Below, one piece after another: positions 1 to 8,530 of a DNA stretch of 64,000 bases. Below the pieces are notes generated by a model. It was not told the origin of the DNA. It made no database searches and saw nothing but the letters and a program-made list of their open reading frames with translations. The position numbers and the translations under genes were made by a program. This DNA is from Paraburkholderia sp. FT54 (GTDB lineage Bacteria; Pseudomonadota; Gammaproteobacteria; Burkholderiales; Burkholderiaceae). The DNA is taken from positions 1-64,000 of the forward strand of contig NZ_CP134196.1 of the NCBI RefSeq assembly GCF_031585635.1, read 5' to 3'. Numbering within the stretch: position 1 is the first letter of the stretch; each line of letters begins with the position of its first letter.

Positions 1-308
1 CTTCGCCGTTGCATAACTTACCCGTCGACGATGCTATCACCGCGGGCGAATGCATGTTTTCGCCCCTTGAGCCCGACCTGCATGCGACTTTCGGCCATCC
101 GCAGGCTGTTCGTAATGAGCCTCGCTCAATGCACGGACGGCCGGAAATCCGCCATGGGCGGCACTCGTCACATTGTTCGGTTTGGAGCAATTGTGATTTC
201 ACGCTATCGGCATAGAAAAAGGATAGACGCCGCCTAAACTGCATTTTGTCAGCGGCGCGCGTCTCACCCGACTTGCGGCGCTCCTCAAAATCGCATTGGA
301 GAGTCATC
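1..308. other. Intergenic start of window, no gene recognised
   Basis: The short open frames here (68 codons, two overlapping frames) show no family resemblance and no convincing ribosome binding site, so no gene is called. A purine-rich GGAG at 299-302 serves the gene that starts at 309. Confidence 0.6.
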
Positions 309-584
309 ATGAAAAGCAAACTTCTTGCAGCCTTGCTCATCGCAGCTACGACCGCTTTCGCTGCACCTGCGTTTGCCAGCGGCTACGGACCGGCACCTTC
401 GTATCGCCCGTCGGTGGGTGCGCCGGCATCGCAGCGCGGCCAAAGCGCACAAACGGTCGCAGCAGAACGCAACAATGCAGTCGGCTCCGTCAGTGATTCG
501 TACGGCGGCGTAGTCGCTTCGTCTTCGGACTCGGGAAGCCGTCAACCTGAGCAGTCTGTTGGTCGTCTGTACGCAGGTCACTAA
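309..584 (+). CDS. Small secreted hypothetical protein
   Basis: A 91-residue protein of unknown function. Residues 1-23 form a clear Sec signal peptide (MKSK, then a hydrophobic stretch, ending ...APAFA before SGYG), so the mature part of about 68 residues is likely periplasmic or secreted. The mature part is rich in Ser, Gly, Pro and Gln and has no cysteine, which suggests a flexible chain. The start at 309 is chosen over an in-frame ATG at 246 because it begins the signal peptide and has GGAG seven bases upstream. Such small signal-peptide proteins are common in Burkholderia. No function can be assigned. Confidence 0.7.
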   Translation: MKSKLLAALLIAATTAFAAPAFASGYGPAPSYRPSVGAPASQRGQSAQTVAAERNNAVGSVSDSYGGVVASSSDSGSRQPEQSVGRLYAGH

Positions 585-627
585 TCGGAACGTCGTCTCC
601 GTACCGAGGCTGTAGCGAGGTGTCGAA

Positions 628-984
628 ATGTTGAAGATTGTTGAAGGTGCGGCGGTTCTGGGTGCGGTGATGCTGTATTTGGCGCCCGCAATGATTGCGG
701 ACGCCAGGGAACGCAAAGACGCCTTTGCGGTGACCATGGTGAACGTCTTGCTCGGATGGACGGTGATCGGCTGGTTTGCGGCGCTGATATGGGCGCGACA
801 TCCGGTCAGCGATCGCCGTCTGAAGCACTTCGCAAAGCGAGCACAACGGGCAGTCGCACGGGTCACGATTGATGGAATCGTTGCTCGAGCTGAATGTCGT
901 GATAGCTCGATCCCGGCGTTCAACCCTCGCGTGGTGCCGATCGTTGCGCGCATTGCTGCAAGCAGTAGTCGCCGGAAAATTTGA
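628..984 (+). CDS. Superinfection immunity (Imm_superinfect) family membrane protein
   Basis: A 118-residue protein with two N-terminal hydrophobic segments (about 5-25 and 36-59) joined by a short charged loop. The stretch around LLGWTVIGWFAALIWA (residues 41-56) is the hallmark of the superinfection-immunity family named after phage T4 Imm, whose members sit in the inner membrane. In bacterial chromosomes the family is widespread and usually uncharacterised, so a phage-exclusion role is not shown here. The C-terminal half (about 60-118) is basic and probably cytoplasmic. GAGGTG sits just before the ATG. It lies 43 bp after the preceding small secreted protein. Confidence 0.65.
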   Translation: MLKIVEGAAVLGAVMLYLAPAMIADARERKDAFAVTMVNVLLGWTVIGWFAALIWARHPVSDRRLKHFAKRAQRAVARVTIDGIVARAECRDSSIPAFNPRVVPIVARIAASSSRRKI

Positions 985-1047
985 TTCGGCGTGCGGTTCG
1001 CACGGTGCGTACGACGATCGCAAGCTCTTTGGGTAGCGACAGTTCGC

Positions 1048-1566
1048 TCAGAACTTCACCTTCAATTGAAACCCAATGGTGAACGGAAGATTATCCGACG
1101 GGATAGGTGGAATCACGATAAAGTTCGCGCCCACACGCTTGTATTCGACCATGACGATCGGCGCGACCACTGGCCCAATCGTGTGGTCGCGGCCCAAGCC
1201 CCAGTTGCCATAGTTATAGCCCGAGATGATCCCGCCGATCGCCGCAATCCGCACTACGCCCCAGTGCGCGAACTCGGGCGCCCATACACCGCCGCCGTAA
1301 TACGAAGGCCGGCGCAGCGAGTTGCGGAAACCGCCGGCAGTCAACGCCCATTGGTTATTGAGCCAGCATTCGACGCCGAGGCCAGGGTTGAACTGTTCGA
1401 AATGAGTGTTCGGGTCGGGATTGATGTGATACGAACCCAGCATGGCGTCGACCCATACGCCGCCTTCACACCAGTTGCCCGCATGCGCGGCGGACGCCGC
1501 GGCCAGACTGGCAACGAGCGCCGCCAGAGTACGTCGGATGTTCTTCTTGATCTGCCGAAAATGCAT
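1048..1566 (-). CDS. Small outer-membrane beta-barrel-like hypothetical protein
   Basis: A 172-residue protein with a signal peptide (about 1-29, ending AAHAG). The mature part alternates aromatic and polar residues, and segments such as YHINPDPN, NPGLGVECWLN, WALTAGGFRNS and the final FTIGFQLKVKF (ending in Phe) are typical of a small outer-membrane beta barrel. Length and the NPGLG motif recall the small PagP/PagL-like barrels, but no lipid A enzyme active site is evident, so no activity is claimed. It is convergent with the preceding immunity-family gene. Confidence 0.55.
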   Translation of the reverse strand: MHFRQIKKNIRRTLAALVASLAAASAAHAGNWCEGGVWVDAMLGSYHINPDPNTHFEQFNPGLGVECWLNNQWALTAGGFRNSLRRPSYYGGGVWAPEFAHWGVVRIAAIGGIISGYNYGNWGLGRDHTIGPVVAPIVMVEYKRVGANFIVIPPIPSDNLPFTIGFQLKVKF

Positions 1567-1779
1567 GTGCTCTCCGCCACCGGTCGAACGCCGGCGTCAT
1601 CTATGTTCTGGGTATGCGTGTTTGCCGTCCGTCGCGCACTGTACCGCAACCCGCTCAGGCGATGTTGAGGACACGCTCGGGCGCGCCGGCACAAGACGTG
1701 CCCTGCCGCGCAGACACAACAGTAACGGAGAACCCATGGCAGAGCGGTGAACGCGCGTCACGCGTTCGCCCGCGGAAGA

Positions 1780-2259
1780 TCAGAGACCGAGATCGGACAG
1801 GCTCGGATGATCGTCGGGGCGGCGCCCGAGCGGCCAGTGATAAAGACGGTCGGCTTCGCGAATCGGCATATCGTTAATGCTGGCGTGACGGCGTGCCATC
1901 AGTCCGTGCTGGTCGAATTCCCAGTTCTCGTTGCCGTATGAGCGGAACCAGTTATTCGAATCGTCGTGCCATTCGTAGGCAAAGCGCACGGCGATGCGGT
2001 TATCGGTAAACGCCCACAACTCCTTGATCAAACGGTAGTCGAGTTCTCTCGCCCACTTGCGGCGCAACAAGCCGACAATCTCCGCGCGGCCGTGTGTGAA
2101 CTCGGCACGGTTGCGCCATACGCTGTCCACCGTGTAGGCAAGCGACACGCGCTCGGGGTCGCGGGTATTCCAGCCGTCTTCCGCGGCACGCACTTTCTGG
2201 ATCGCGGTTTCGCGTGTGAAAGGCGGCAACGGTGGGCGGGTTTCGATCGAGTCGGCCAT
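1780..2259 (-). CDS. DUF1348 / SnoaL-like (NTF2 fold) protein
   Basis: A 159-residue protein of the DUF1348 family, which adopts the NTF2/SnoaL-like cone fold. Recognisable family features are [18 protein letters not shown] near residue 26, a WRNRAEF segment, the central FAYEWHD and the C-terminal [16 protein letters not shown]. The enzymatic role of the family is unknown. The gene starts 13 bp after the TetR gene ends and is very likely co-transcribed with it, so the TetR protein may control it. Confidence 0.8.
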   Translation of the reverse strand: MADSIETRPPLPPFTRETAIQKVRAAEDGWNTRDPERVSLAYTVDSVWRNRAEFTHGRAEIVGLLRRKWARELDYRLIKELWAFTDNRIAVRFAYEWHDDSNNWFRSYGNENWEFDQHGLMARRHASINDMPIREADRLYHWPLGRRPDDHPSLSDLGL

Positions 2260-2272
2260 GATAGTTCCTCAG

Positions 2273-2938
2273 TCAGGTTGTGGTTCGCCGGGATGGCGGT
2301 CGTTTGCTTGGCGGTGTGCCGGATTCGCTCGCACACGCCGCCTCGAGCAGGACTTGGGCTGCAGCTTGCGCGTCGAGCGCGGCATCAGGCTCGCCGCTCA
2401 CCAGCGCCACGGCAATGGCGCCGTCGAGCAGGATCAGCCATTGACGCGACAAGCGCGCCGCGCGACGAGCGTCGATGCCCGACTCCGCCGCGAATGCATC
2501 GCATTCGGTTCGCACGAATGCCAGCAGACGTTCTTTGTGATGGCGCGCGACGATCCGGATCGGATCGTCCGCGGAGGCTATCTCACCGGACGCATTCAGA
2601 AACGCGCAGCCGTGAAAATCCGCCGATGCAAACCATTCGCGCAGCACCTCGAACATGCCGAGCAGGCGTTTGCGCGCCGTTTTCCCGTGCCGTTGCGTGC
2701 CGGCGATGAACCAGTTCATCCAGCGTTCGTCGCGCCGGTCGAGTGCGGCCGCCACGAGCGCGTCTTTCGATTCGAAATGCGTGTAAAAGCTTTTGCGCGC
2801 CGTGCCGGACTGCTTGACGATCGCGTCCACGCCGGTCGCGTGAATACCGCCCGCGTAGATCAACGCTTCAGCCGCGTCAAGCAGCCGCTCGCGCGCGCTG
2901 CCCGGTGTGACTGATTCAGTGTGAATTCCGGTAACCAT
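2273..2938 (-). CDS. TetR family transcriptional regulator
   Basis: A 221-residue regulator. The N-terminal helix-turn-helix (about residues 15-60) is typical: RERLLDAAEALIYAGG, then GVDAIVKQSGTARKSFYTHF as the recognition helix region. The rest is an all-helical ligand and dimer domain in which GCAFLNASGE resembles the TetR_C group of YxaF/LmrA-like repressors. It heads a two-gene unit with the DUF1348 gene and is divergent from the YceI lipoprotein at 3047. The 108-bp gap between them is the likely operator region. The ligand is unknown. Confidence 0.85.
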   Translation of the reverse strand: MVTGIHTESVTPGSARERLLDAAEALIYAGGIHATGVDAIVKQSGTARKSFYTHFESKDALVAAALDRRDERWMNWFIAGTQRHGKTARKRLLGMFEVLREWFASADFHGCAFLNASGEIASADDPIRIVARHHKERLLAFVRTECDAFAAESGIDARRAARLSRQWLILLDGAIAVALVSGEPDAALDAQAAAQVLLEAACASESGTPPSKRPPSRRTTT

Positions 2939-3046
2939 GAACGAAGGGTAGAACGATCATTCTACCTCGTCAAGTCTTTTGCGTTTTTGCAGGTTGGGGG
3001 CGCGAACTGCTATCTTGAGTACGATCGATCAACGGGAACGAACTTC

Positions 3047-3697
3047 ATGAACACACTGACTCTCCGCGCTACATTTGTGCGCGCCTTGCTCAGCGCAACA
3101 CTGCTGACGACGATGGCCTGCACGCCTGTGCAAGTGCTCACGCATTCGGTCAGCCAGAACGAAACGCGCGTGCCGCCCGGCCGCTACGAAATTGACCCGG
3201 ATCACTGCAGCATCACCTTCGATATCGATCATTTCAAGTATTCACGCTTCACGGCGCGTTTCGATCGCAAGAAGGGAGAGCTCGACTGGAACGAAGGCGG
3301 TCTCGACAAGAGCACGACATCGGTGACGATCGATGCCGCGAGCATCGATACGAATGTGCCCTTGCTCGACAAAATGGTGAAGAGCGGCAACATGCTCGAC
3401 GTGGAGCGTTATCCGGAGATTCGTTTCGTCAGCACGCGTTTTGAGCGCACCGGCGAATCGCGCGGCACGTTGACCGGCGATCTGACGATTCGCGGCGTCA
3501 CGCAACCGGTCACGCTCGACGTCACTTTCAACGGTTTTGCCCCGGACCCGCTCACGAAAAAAGACACGCTCGGCTTTTCCGCCGAGGGTCATTTCAGTCG
3601 CGCGAAGTTTGGCCTCGCGACGTGGTATCCGGCCGTCGGCGACGATATTCATGTGCGCATTCAGGCCGAGTTCGTTAAAACGCCCGCAGGCGGGTGA
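3047..3697 (+). CDS. YceI family protein, probable lipoprotein
   Basis: A 216-residue YceI-domain protein. YceI proteins are lipocalin-like beta barrels that bind amphiphilic or isoprenoid molecules in the periplasm. Visible family features are YEIDPDHCSITFDIDHFKYS, the middle FDVxRYPEIRFVSTRF-type segment (here MLDVERYPEIRFVSTRF), TGDLTIRGVTQPVTLDV and a C-terminal SAEGHFSRAKFGLATWYP. The N-terminus is hydrophobic and ends LTTMACTP, a degenerate lipobox, so Cys-25 may be lipidated. ATG 3047 is chosen over 2921 because it begins the signal sequence. A hairpin overlaps its stop codon. Confidence 0.85.
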   Translation: MNTLTLRATFVRALLSATLLTTMACTPVQVLTHSVSQNETRVPPGRYEIDPDHCSITFDIDHFKYSRFTARFDRKKGELDWNEGGLDKSTTSVTIDAASIDTNVPLLDKMVKSGNMLDVERYPEIRFVSTRFERTGESRGTLTGDLTIRGVTQPVTLDVTFNGFAPDPLTKKDTLGFSAEGHFSRAKFGLATWYPAVGDDIHVRIQAEFVKTPAGG

Positions 3698-3715
3698 GCG
3701 CGGTGCGGGCGTTTT
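3677..3715 (+). terminator. Rho-independent-type terminator after YceI gene
   Basis: A 12-bp perfect inverted repeat, AAAACGCCCGCA (3677-3688) and TGCGGGCGTTTT (3704-3715), ends in a short T run. The left arm lies inside the last codons of the YceI gene. It sits between convergent genes and could stop transcription in both directions. Confidence 0.7.
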
Positions 3716-3781
3716 GCCTAAGCGTTTTTCGCTGTGCGCGCTGCTGCGATTGCGCGCGTCAAAGCATGCTCACGTGTTAGC

Positions 3782-4813
3782 TCAGGCGGCTGTCCAGTCG
3801 AGAATCACCTTGCCGCTCTCGCCTGAGAGCATCGTGGCGAACGCTTCCTGATAGTCGTCGACCTTGAAATGGTGCGTGAGGATCGGCGAAAGATCCAGGC
3901 CGCTTTGCAGCATCGCGACCATCTTGTACCAGGTCTCGAACATCTCGCGCCCATAAATGCCCTTGATTTCAAGGCCTTTGAAGATCACCTGGGTCCAGTC
4001 GATCGCGGTTTGTGCGGGCGGAATGCCGAGCAGCGCAATCTTGCCGCCGTGATTCATCGCTTCGAGCATGCCGGTGAAGGCGCTTGGCACACCGGACATT
4101 TCCAGCCCGACGTCGAAACCTTCGGTCATGTGCAGGTCCGCCATCACGTCGCGCAACGATTCGCGCGAGACGTTGACCGCGCGCGTCGCGCCCATCTTGC
4201 GCGCGAGTTCGAGACGATAGTCGTTGACGTCGGTGATCACCACGTTGCGCGCGCCGACATGTTTCGCGATCGCCACCGCCATGATGCCGATGGGTCCGGC
4301 GCCGGTAATCAACACGTCTTCGCCGACCAGATTGAACGACAGCGCGGTATGCGTCGCGTTGCCGAACGGGTCGAAAATCGCGGCGAGGTCGTCGGAAATC
4401 TCGGGCGGAATCTTGAAAGCGTTGAATGCGGGAATCACAAGATATTCGGCAAACGCACCTTCACGATTCACGCCGACGCCCACCGTATTGCGGCACAAAT
4501 GCCGACGGCCCGCGCGACAATTGCGGCAGAAGCCGCAGGTGATGTGTCCTTCGCCGGATACGCGATCGCCGATCGCAAAGCCACGCACTTCCTGGCCCAT
4601 TTCGACGATTTCACCCACGTATTCATGGCCGACATGCATCGGCACGGGAATCGTTTTTTGCGCCCAGTCGTCCCACTTCCAGATGTGAATATCGGTGCCG
4701 CAAATCGCGGTGCGCGTGATGCGGATCATCACGTCGTTGTGACCGACTTCGGGTTTCTTGACGTCCGTGAGCGTGAGGCCGGGAGCGCGTTCGAGTTTTG
4801 CCAATGCTTTCAT
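3782..4813 (-). CDS. tdh: L-threonine 3-dehydrogenase
   Basis: A 343-residue zinc-dependent medium-chain dehydrogenase that oxidises L-threonine to 2-amino-3-ketobutyrate with NAD+. Length matches the family (about 341). Catalytic-zinc residues are seen in [10 protein letters not shown] and [12 protein letters not shown], the structural-zinc cysteines in [15 protein letters not shown], and the Rossmann glycines in [16 protein letters not shown]. The start at 4813 has GGAGG upstream; an in-frame ATG 54 bp further out lacks support. It follows kbl by 13 bp, giving a kbl-tdh operon that converts threonine to glycine and acetyl-CoA. Confidence 0.95.
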   Translation of the reverse strand: MKALAKLERAPGLTLTDVKKPEVGHNDVMIRITRTAICGTDIHIWKWDDWAQKTIPVPMHVGHEYVGEIVEMGQEVRGFAIGDRVSGEGHITCGFCRNCRAGRRHLCRNTVGVGVNREGAFAEYLVIPAFNAFKIPPEISDDLAAIFDPFGNATHTALSFNLVGEDVLITGAGPIGIMAVAIAKHVGARNVVITDVNDYRLELARKMGATRAVNVSRESLRDVMADLHMTEGFDVGLEMSGVPSAFTGMLEAMNHGGKIALLGIPPAQTAIDWTQVIFKGLEIKGIYGREMFETWYKMVAMLQSGLDLSPILTHHFKVDDYQEAFATMLSGESGKVILDWTAA

Positions 4814-4826
4814 GTGCGCCTCCGTA

Positions 4827-6026
4827 TCAGATGACGCCGAGTTCACGACCGACACGCGCGAAAGCATCTACCGCGCGGTCGATCTGTTCGGGCGTGTGCG
4901 CGGCGCTCATCTGCGTGCGAATGCGCGCGCGGCCTTTCGGCACCACCGGGAACGAGAAGCCGATGACATACACGCCTTCCTTCAGAAGCGCGTCGGCCAT
5001 TTTCGATGCGAGTTGCGCATCGCCGAGCATGACCGGAATGATCGGATGTTCGCCGGGTACGAGTGTGAAGCCGAGCGCGCTCATCTTGCTGCGGAAATGC
5101 GCGCCGTTTTCGCGCACGCGCGCGCGCAGTTGCGCGCCTTCTTCGCTCGCCAGCAGTTCGAGTACTTTCAGCGAAGCGGCGGCAATGCTCGGCGTCAGCG
5201 TGTTGGAGAACAGATAGGGACGCGAGCGTTGCCGCAGCAACTCGACAATCTCCTTGCGCGCAGCCACATAGCCGCCCGATGCGCCGCCCAACGCTTTACC
5301 CAGCGTGCCGGTGATGATGTCGACGCGCGACAGCACGCCACAATGTTCCGGCGTGCCGCGTCCGTGTTCGCCGACAAAACCCACCGCGTGCGAATCGTCG
5401 ACCATTACGAGCGCGCCGTAACGGTCGGCCAGATCGCAGATGCCGGCGAGGTCGGCGATGATACCGTCCATGGAAAACACGCCGTCGGTCGCGATCAGTG
5501 TGAAGCGCGCGCCAGCGGCCTTCGCTTCGATCAGCTTCGCTTCGAGATCGGCGAGATCGTTGTTCTTGTAGCGAAAGCGCTTCGCCTTCGAGAGCCGCAC
5601 GCCGTCGATGATGCTCGCGTGGTTCAGTTCGTCGCTGATGATGGCGTCGTTTTCGTCGAGCAGCGTTTCGAACAGGCCGCCGTTTGCATCGAAGCAGCTG
5701 GAGTAGAGGATGCAATCGTCGGTTTGCAGAAACGCGGCGAGCGCGTGTTCCAGATCTTTATGCACGGTTTGCGTGCCGCAGATGAAACGCACCGATGCCA
5801 TGCCGAAGCCGTCGTTGTCGAGACCTTGCTTGGCGGCCTCGATCAGCCGTGCGTCGCCGGCGAGGCCGAGGTAGTTGTTCGCGCAGAAGTTCAGCACGTC
5901 GGTGCCGTTAGCCAGACGAATGTCAGCCGACTGCGGGCTGGCGATCACGCGTTCGTTCTTGTAAAAGCCGTCAGCGCGAATCTGCTCGAGGGTGCCGCGC
6001 AGATGGGCGAGGTAAAGGTCACGCAT
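4827..6026 (-). CDS. kbl: 2-amino-3-ketobutyrate CoA ligase (glycine C-acetyltransferase)
   Basis: A 399-residue PLP enzyme of the alpha-oxoamine synthase family, matching the usual length of 398. It cleaves 2-amino-3-ketobutyrate with CoA into glycine and acetyl-CoA. Family features include [13 protein letters not shown] near the N-terminus, [12 protein letters not shown], the [12 protein letters not shown] segment, [15 protein letters not shown], and the PLP-lysine region [14 protein letters not shown]. It is the first gene of the kbl-tdh operon. The promoter should lie in the 146-bp gap shared with the divergent XRE-cupin regulator. Confidence 0.95.
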   Translation of the reverse strand: MRDLYLAHLRGTLEQIRADGFYKNERVIASPQSADIRLANGTDVLNFCANNYLGLAGDARLIEAAKQGLDNDGFGMASVRFICGTQTVHKDLEHALAAFLQTDDCILYSSCFDANGGLFETLLDENDAIISDELNHASIIDGVRLSKAKRFRYKNNDLADLEAKLIEAKAAGARFTLIATDGVFSMDGIIADLAGICDLADRYGALVMVDDSHAVGFVGEHGRGTPEHCGVLSRVDIITGTLGKALGGASGGYVAARKEIVELLRQRSRPYLFSNTLTPSIAAASLKVLELLASEEGAQLRARVRENGAHFRSKMSALGFTLVPGEHPIIPVMLGDAQLASKMADALLKEGVYVIGFSFPVVPKGRARIRTQMSAAHTPEQIDRAVDAFARVGRELGVI

Positions 6027-6172
6027 GACCAGACTCCTGAAAAGGTGATAGCGCCCGTGTCAGCGTGTTCGGCATGTGCGACCACGAGGCGGCCTGTTAT
6101 AGTCGGCTGTCAGTTTATCGGATATTTTCGTTTTTCCGAACTAAAATCCGGTATGTCGAACAACTCTAAACG

Positions 6173-6811
6173 ATGGGTCAGGAAATGGCAAGTTCGGGTA
6201 TTCGCCGCGCCGCGGCCAACGCGGCGCCCATCCCAGGCGCAACTTCGGTCCCGGCAGCCGCGGCGCCGCCACGCGTCGGCGAGCAGATTCAGCGTTTGCG
6301 CGCCGAACGGCGCATGACGCTCGACGATCTGTCGCGCGCGGCCGGCGTGTCGAAATCGATGCTCTCGGAGATCGAGCGCGACAAGGCCAATCCGACCATT
6401 GCGGTCGCCTGGCGGTTAACCAATGCGCTCGGCGTCAGCCTCGATTCGCTGTTCGCGCCGCAAAAGACGCCGGAAGCGATCGCCGTCTCCGGTCCGCACG
6501 AGATTCCCACGTTGAGCGGTCACGACGCCAAGTATCAGTTGCGTGTGTGGGGGCCGATCGAGCTGGCCGGCAAGTTCGAGTGGTATGAGCTGACGCTGCA
6601 ACCGGGCGGGGCGCTGGTGTCGAACGCGCATGAGCCCGGCACGCGCGAACATCTGACTGTGCTGCAAGGATCGATCGAGATCGAAGCGGCGAGCACGACA
6701 AAACGGCTCAAAGCAGCGGACACCGCGCGCTATGTCGCCGACGAACCGCACGCGATCCGCAACGCCGGAAAGGGCGAGGCGAGAGCGTTGCTAGTGGTGA
6801 TTCACGGCTGA
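6173..6811 (+). CDS. XRE family regulator with C-terminal cupin domain
   Basis: A 212-residue regulator. An N-terminal low-complexity Ala/Pro stretch (1-34) precedes a helix-turn-helix (about 36-95: GEQIQRLRAERRMTLDDLSRAAGVSKSMLSEIER), followed by a linker and a cupin barrel (about 125-212: LQPGGALVSNAHEPGTREHLTVLQGSIEIEA). This architecture usually senses a small metabolite. Its divergent position beside kbl-tdh suggests it controls threonine catabolism, which is inference. A second in-frame ATG at 6185 is possible. The 146-bp intergenic region contains AT-rich TTTTCGTTTTTCCGAA-like sequence that may hold operators. Confidence 0.85.
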   Translation: MGQEMASSGIRRAAANAAPIPGATSVPAAAAPPRVGEQIQRLRAERRMTLDDLSRAAGVSKSMLSEIERDKANPTIAVAWRLTNALGVSLDSLFAPQKTPEAIAVSGPHEIPTLSGHDAKYQLRVWGPIELAGKFEWYELTLQPGGALVSNAHEPGTREHLTVLQGSIEIEAASTTKRLKAADTARYVADEPHAIRNAGKGEARALLVVIHG

Positions 6812-6863
6812 CTGTTCGGCGCACGGCGGCTAGCAGTTGGCGGAATCGGCACTTCGGCTGAGG

Positions 6864-6892
6864 TTGCGTCCGACACTGTATATTTGTACAGT
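6864..6892 (+). promoter_or_regulatory. LexA (SOS) box overlapping a probable promoter
   Basis: CTGT at 6876-6879 and ACAG at 6888-6891, separated by the AT-rich 8 bp ATATTTGT, form a perfect LexA consensus palindrome (CTGT-N8-ACAG). It overlaps a plausible sigma-70 promoter, TTGCGT at 6864-6869 and TACAGT at 6887-6892 with 17-bp spacing. The next start codon is at 6917, so LexA bound here would block it. The box is seen directly; SOS control is inferred. Confidence 0.75.
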
Positions 6893-6916
6893 ATAGGGTA
6901 TCGACTGGAGCCGATC

Positions 6917-7315
6917 ATGAACAACCTGACCACCGACTCGACCGACCATGCTCTGGCCGCGCTGCGCTATCAAACCGCAGCGCGCGATCTCGAACACATC
7001 GTGCGCAGTATTGCTGCGCGCTACATCGTGCAGCAGGTGCCGCTGACCTGGCGTTTGCTCCACGCCATCGAAGCCGAGGCGCTGGCGGACCTCGGCTTCG
7101 CCAGCCGGCACGACGCCTTGATGCTGGGCCTTTTTCAACGGCCGTCCGATCTGCCGTATCCGGAAACGGACGAGGCAGTGGATTTCGGCACGTCCACGGC
7201 ACTGCCGGCGGTGTTCGCGTTCGCGGTCAGTGCTTATGAAGAGGCAGCACGTCGCGCTGCACAACCGTCGTCGGAGAATGCGCCTCTGAAACACGCGCGC
7301 GCCTGGGGAGACTGA
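6917..7315 (+). CDS. Hypothetical protein, probably SOS-regulated
   Basis: A 132-residue, mainly helical, soluble protein with no signal peptide and no family that I recognise. The N-terminal half (ALAALRYQTAARDLEHIVRS and following) looks amphipathic. A Pro/acidic linker (PSDLPYPETDEAVDFG) precedes an Ala-rich C-terminal helix. The start at 6917 has GGAG nine bases upstream; the ATG at 6884 lies inside the LexA box and is rejected. Its promoter carries a perfect LexA box and it sits 62 bp before the recombinase-like gene, so it may act in DNA damage response or replication control near the origin. Confidence 0.65.
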   Translation: MNNLTTDSTDHALAALRYQTAARDLEHIVRSIAARYIVQQVPLTWRLLHAIEAEALADLGFASRHDALMLGLFQRPSDLPYPETDEAVDFGTSTALPAVFAFAVSAYEEAARRAAQPSSENAPLKHARAWGD

Positions 7316-7377
7316 ATCAGGGCTGTATTTCCATCGATTGCCACCTACAATGTGTGCAACTAACGGAAGGATAGCTC

Positions 7378-8460
7378 ATGTCACCTCCTCATCTCGTCGA
7401 CCCCGTTCCGCGTCCCGCGCCGTCCACGGATCTCTTCGATCAGCAACGCGAAGACTGGCGTCGCGATCCGCAAATCGCATTCGACGCATGGCTTGCCAAA
7501 CAACATTTCCGCCGCTCTTCCGCTGAAGTCTACCAGGCACAGTGGGGGCTTTTTCTCGAATGGCTGGGCATGCGCCAGAAGAGTCTGGTCACGGTTGACA
7601 CTCGCACGATTGCCGAATTCGTCGCGGGACTGGATGTCAAAAAAACGCAGCGCGCGCGGTATTTACGATTGATCGAGCGGGTACTCGATCATGTGCGGGA
7701 AATCGAATCCACTTCGACCAATCCGGCGCGCTTCATTGCTCAGGATGGCGAAGCAGCGTGGCGAAACGCGCGCGATAACGAGCCGACCGGCTTTCTCAAC
7801 CACGCCGAACGGACCGCGCTGATCGCGCATCTGTTTTCTCCGTTGCCGGATTTGTCGGCAGCGCAACGGTGGAGGGAGCGGCGGGACCGCGCTTTGATTG
7901 CTGTGTTTTTAGGCGGCGGATTGAAAACGGGCGAGGGCGCCTCGCTTACGGTTAGTTGCGTGAATGCAGGCTCGCCCTGGGTGGCGATCGAGTCAGCCAA
8001 TCCGATGCTGACACGGCGCACCCGGCTCGCGCCTTTCGCCGCGGCCATTCTCGACGCGTGGCTTGCCGAACGGCGTCTTTCGGAATTGGCGGGCAATCTG
8101 GTTTTTCCCGCATCGCCTTCCGGACGGCCGATGCATAAAGCCACCATGCTGCGCGCGGTCGACGCCCTGATCGACGGGGCCGGGATCGCTGAATCGCGGG
8201 CGTCGCGAGCTAGTCCGCAGACATTGCGCAACACATTTGCAGCGGATCTGTTCGAGAGCGGGGTCGAGGCGGAACTGGTCGGACAATGGCTGGGGTTCGT
8301 GCAGGCGGTTTCGGCGAACCGTCTCTATCGTGCGTGGCAAAACTGGATGGATCAGCAGGATTCTCCCGCCTCGGACGTTCCTGATCCGGCCGTTCCGCCG
8401 TTACCCGCACCTAGGCGTGACGGGCGTTTGACGCGGAAAAGGGGAGCCGACGAGTCCTGA
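7378..8460 (+). CDS. Tyrosine recombinase-like protein with degraded catalytic residues
   Basis: A 360-residue protein with phage-integrase/XerC-D architecture: a SAM-like core-binding domain (about 33-125) and a catalytic-like domain (about 140-322). Residues normally catalytic are altered. The first Arg box, usually GLRxSE, reads GLKTGE (Lys-183). The HxxR box reads SPQTLRNTFA (Gln-281, with Arg-284 kept). The LGH box reads LGF (Phe-307). The nucleophile-position Tyr-317 is retained. This suggests DNA binding without efficient strand exchange. The C-terminus is a Pro-rich basic tail. It has a good RBS (GGAAGG), and an inverted iteron overlaps its stop codon. Confidence 0.75.
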   Translation: MSPPHLVDPVPRPAPSTDLFDQQREDWRRDPQIAFDAWLAKQHFRRSSAEVYQAQWGLFLEWLGMRQKSLVTVDTRTIAEFVAGLDVKKTQRARYLRLIERVLDHVREIESTSTNPARFIAQDGEAAWRNARDNEPTGFLNHAERTALIAHLFSPLPDLSAAQRWRERRDRALIAVFLGGGLKTGEGASLTVSCVNAGSPWVAIESANPMLTRRTRLAPFAAAILDAWLAERRLSELAGNLVFPASPSGRPMHKATMLRAVDALIDGAGIAESRASRASPQTLRNTFAADLFESGVEAELVGQWLGFVQAVSANRLYRAWQNWMDQQDSPASDVPDPAVPPLPAPRRDGRLTRKRGADES

Positions 8461-8496
8461 AACGCTCACCTTTCGAGTCCCGAATTTCCTCACCTT
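8455..8496 (-). repeat. Two outlying RepA-type iterons in inverted orientation
   Basis: Read on the minus strand, AAGGTGAGCGTTTCAGGA (8455-8472) and AAGGTGAGGAAATTCGGGA (8478-8496) match the 19-bp units of the main array at 10121-11685, which lie on the plus strand. They are 1.6 kb from the array, between the convergent recombinase-like and KfrA-like genes. The first overlaps the stop codon of the recombinase-like gene. They may be a handling or titration site for RepA. Confidence 0.8.
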
Positions 8497-8530
8497 TGGC
8501 GATTTATCCGCTATTGCACCGAGTCAAACG

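Noticed and set aside
1048..1566. PagP or PagL lipid A enzyme
   Set aside because: Overall barrel character is similar, but no catalytic His/Ser set could be identified, so it is left as a hypothetical barrel.
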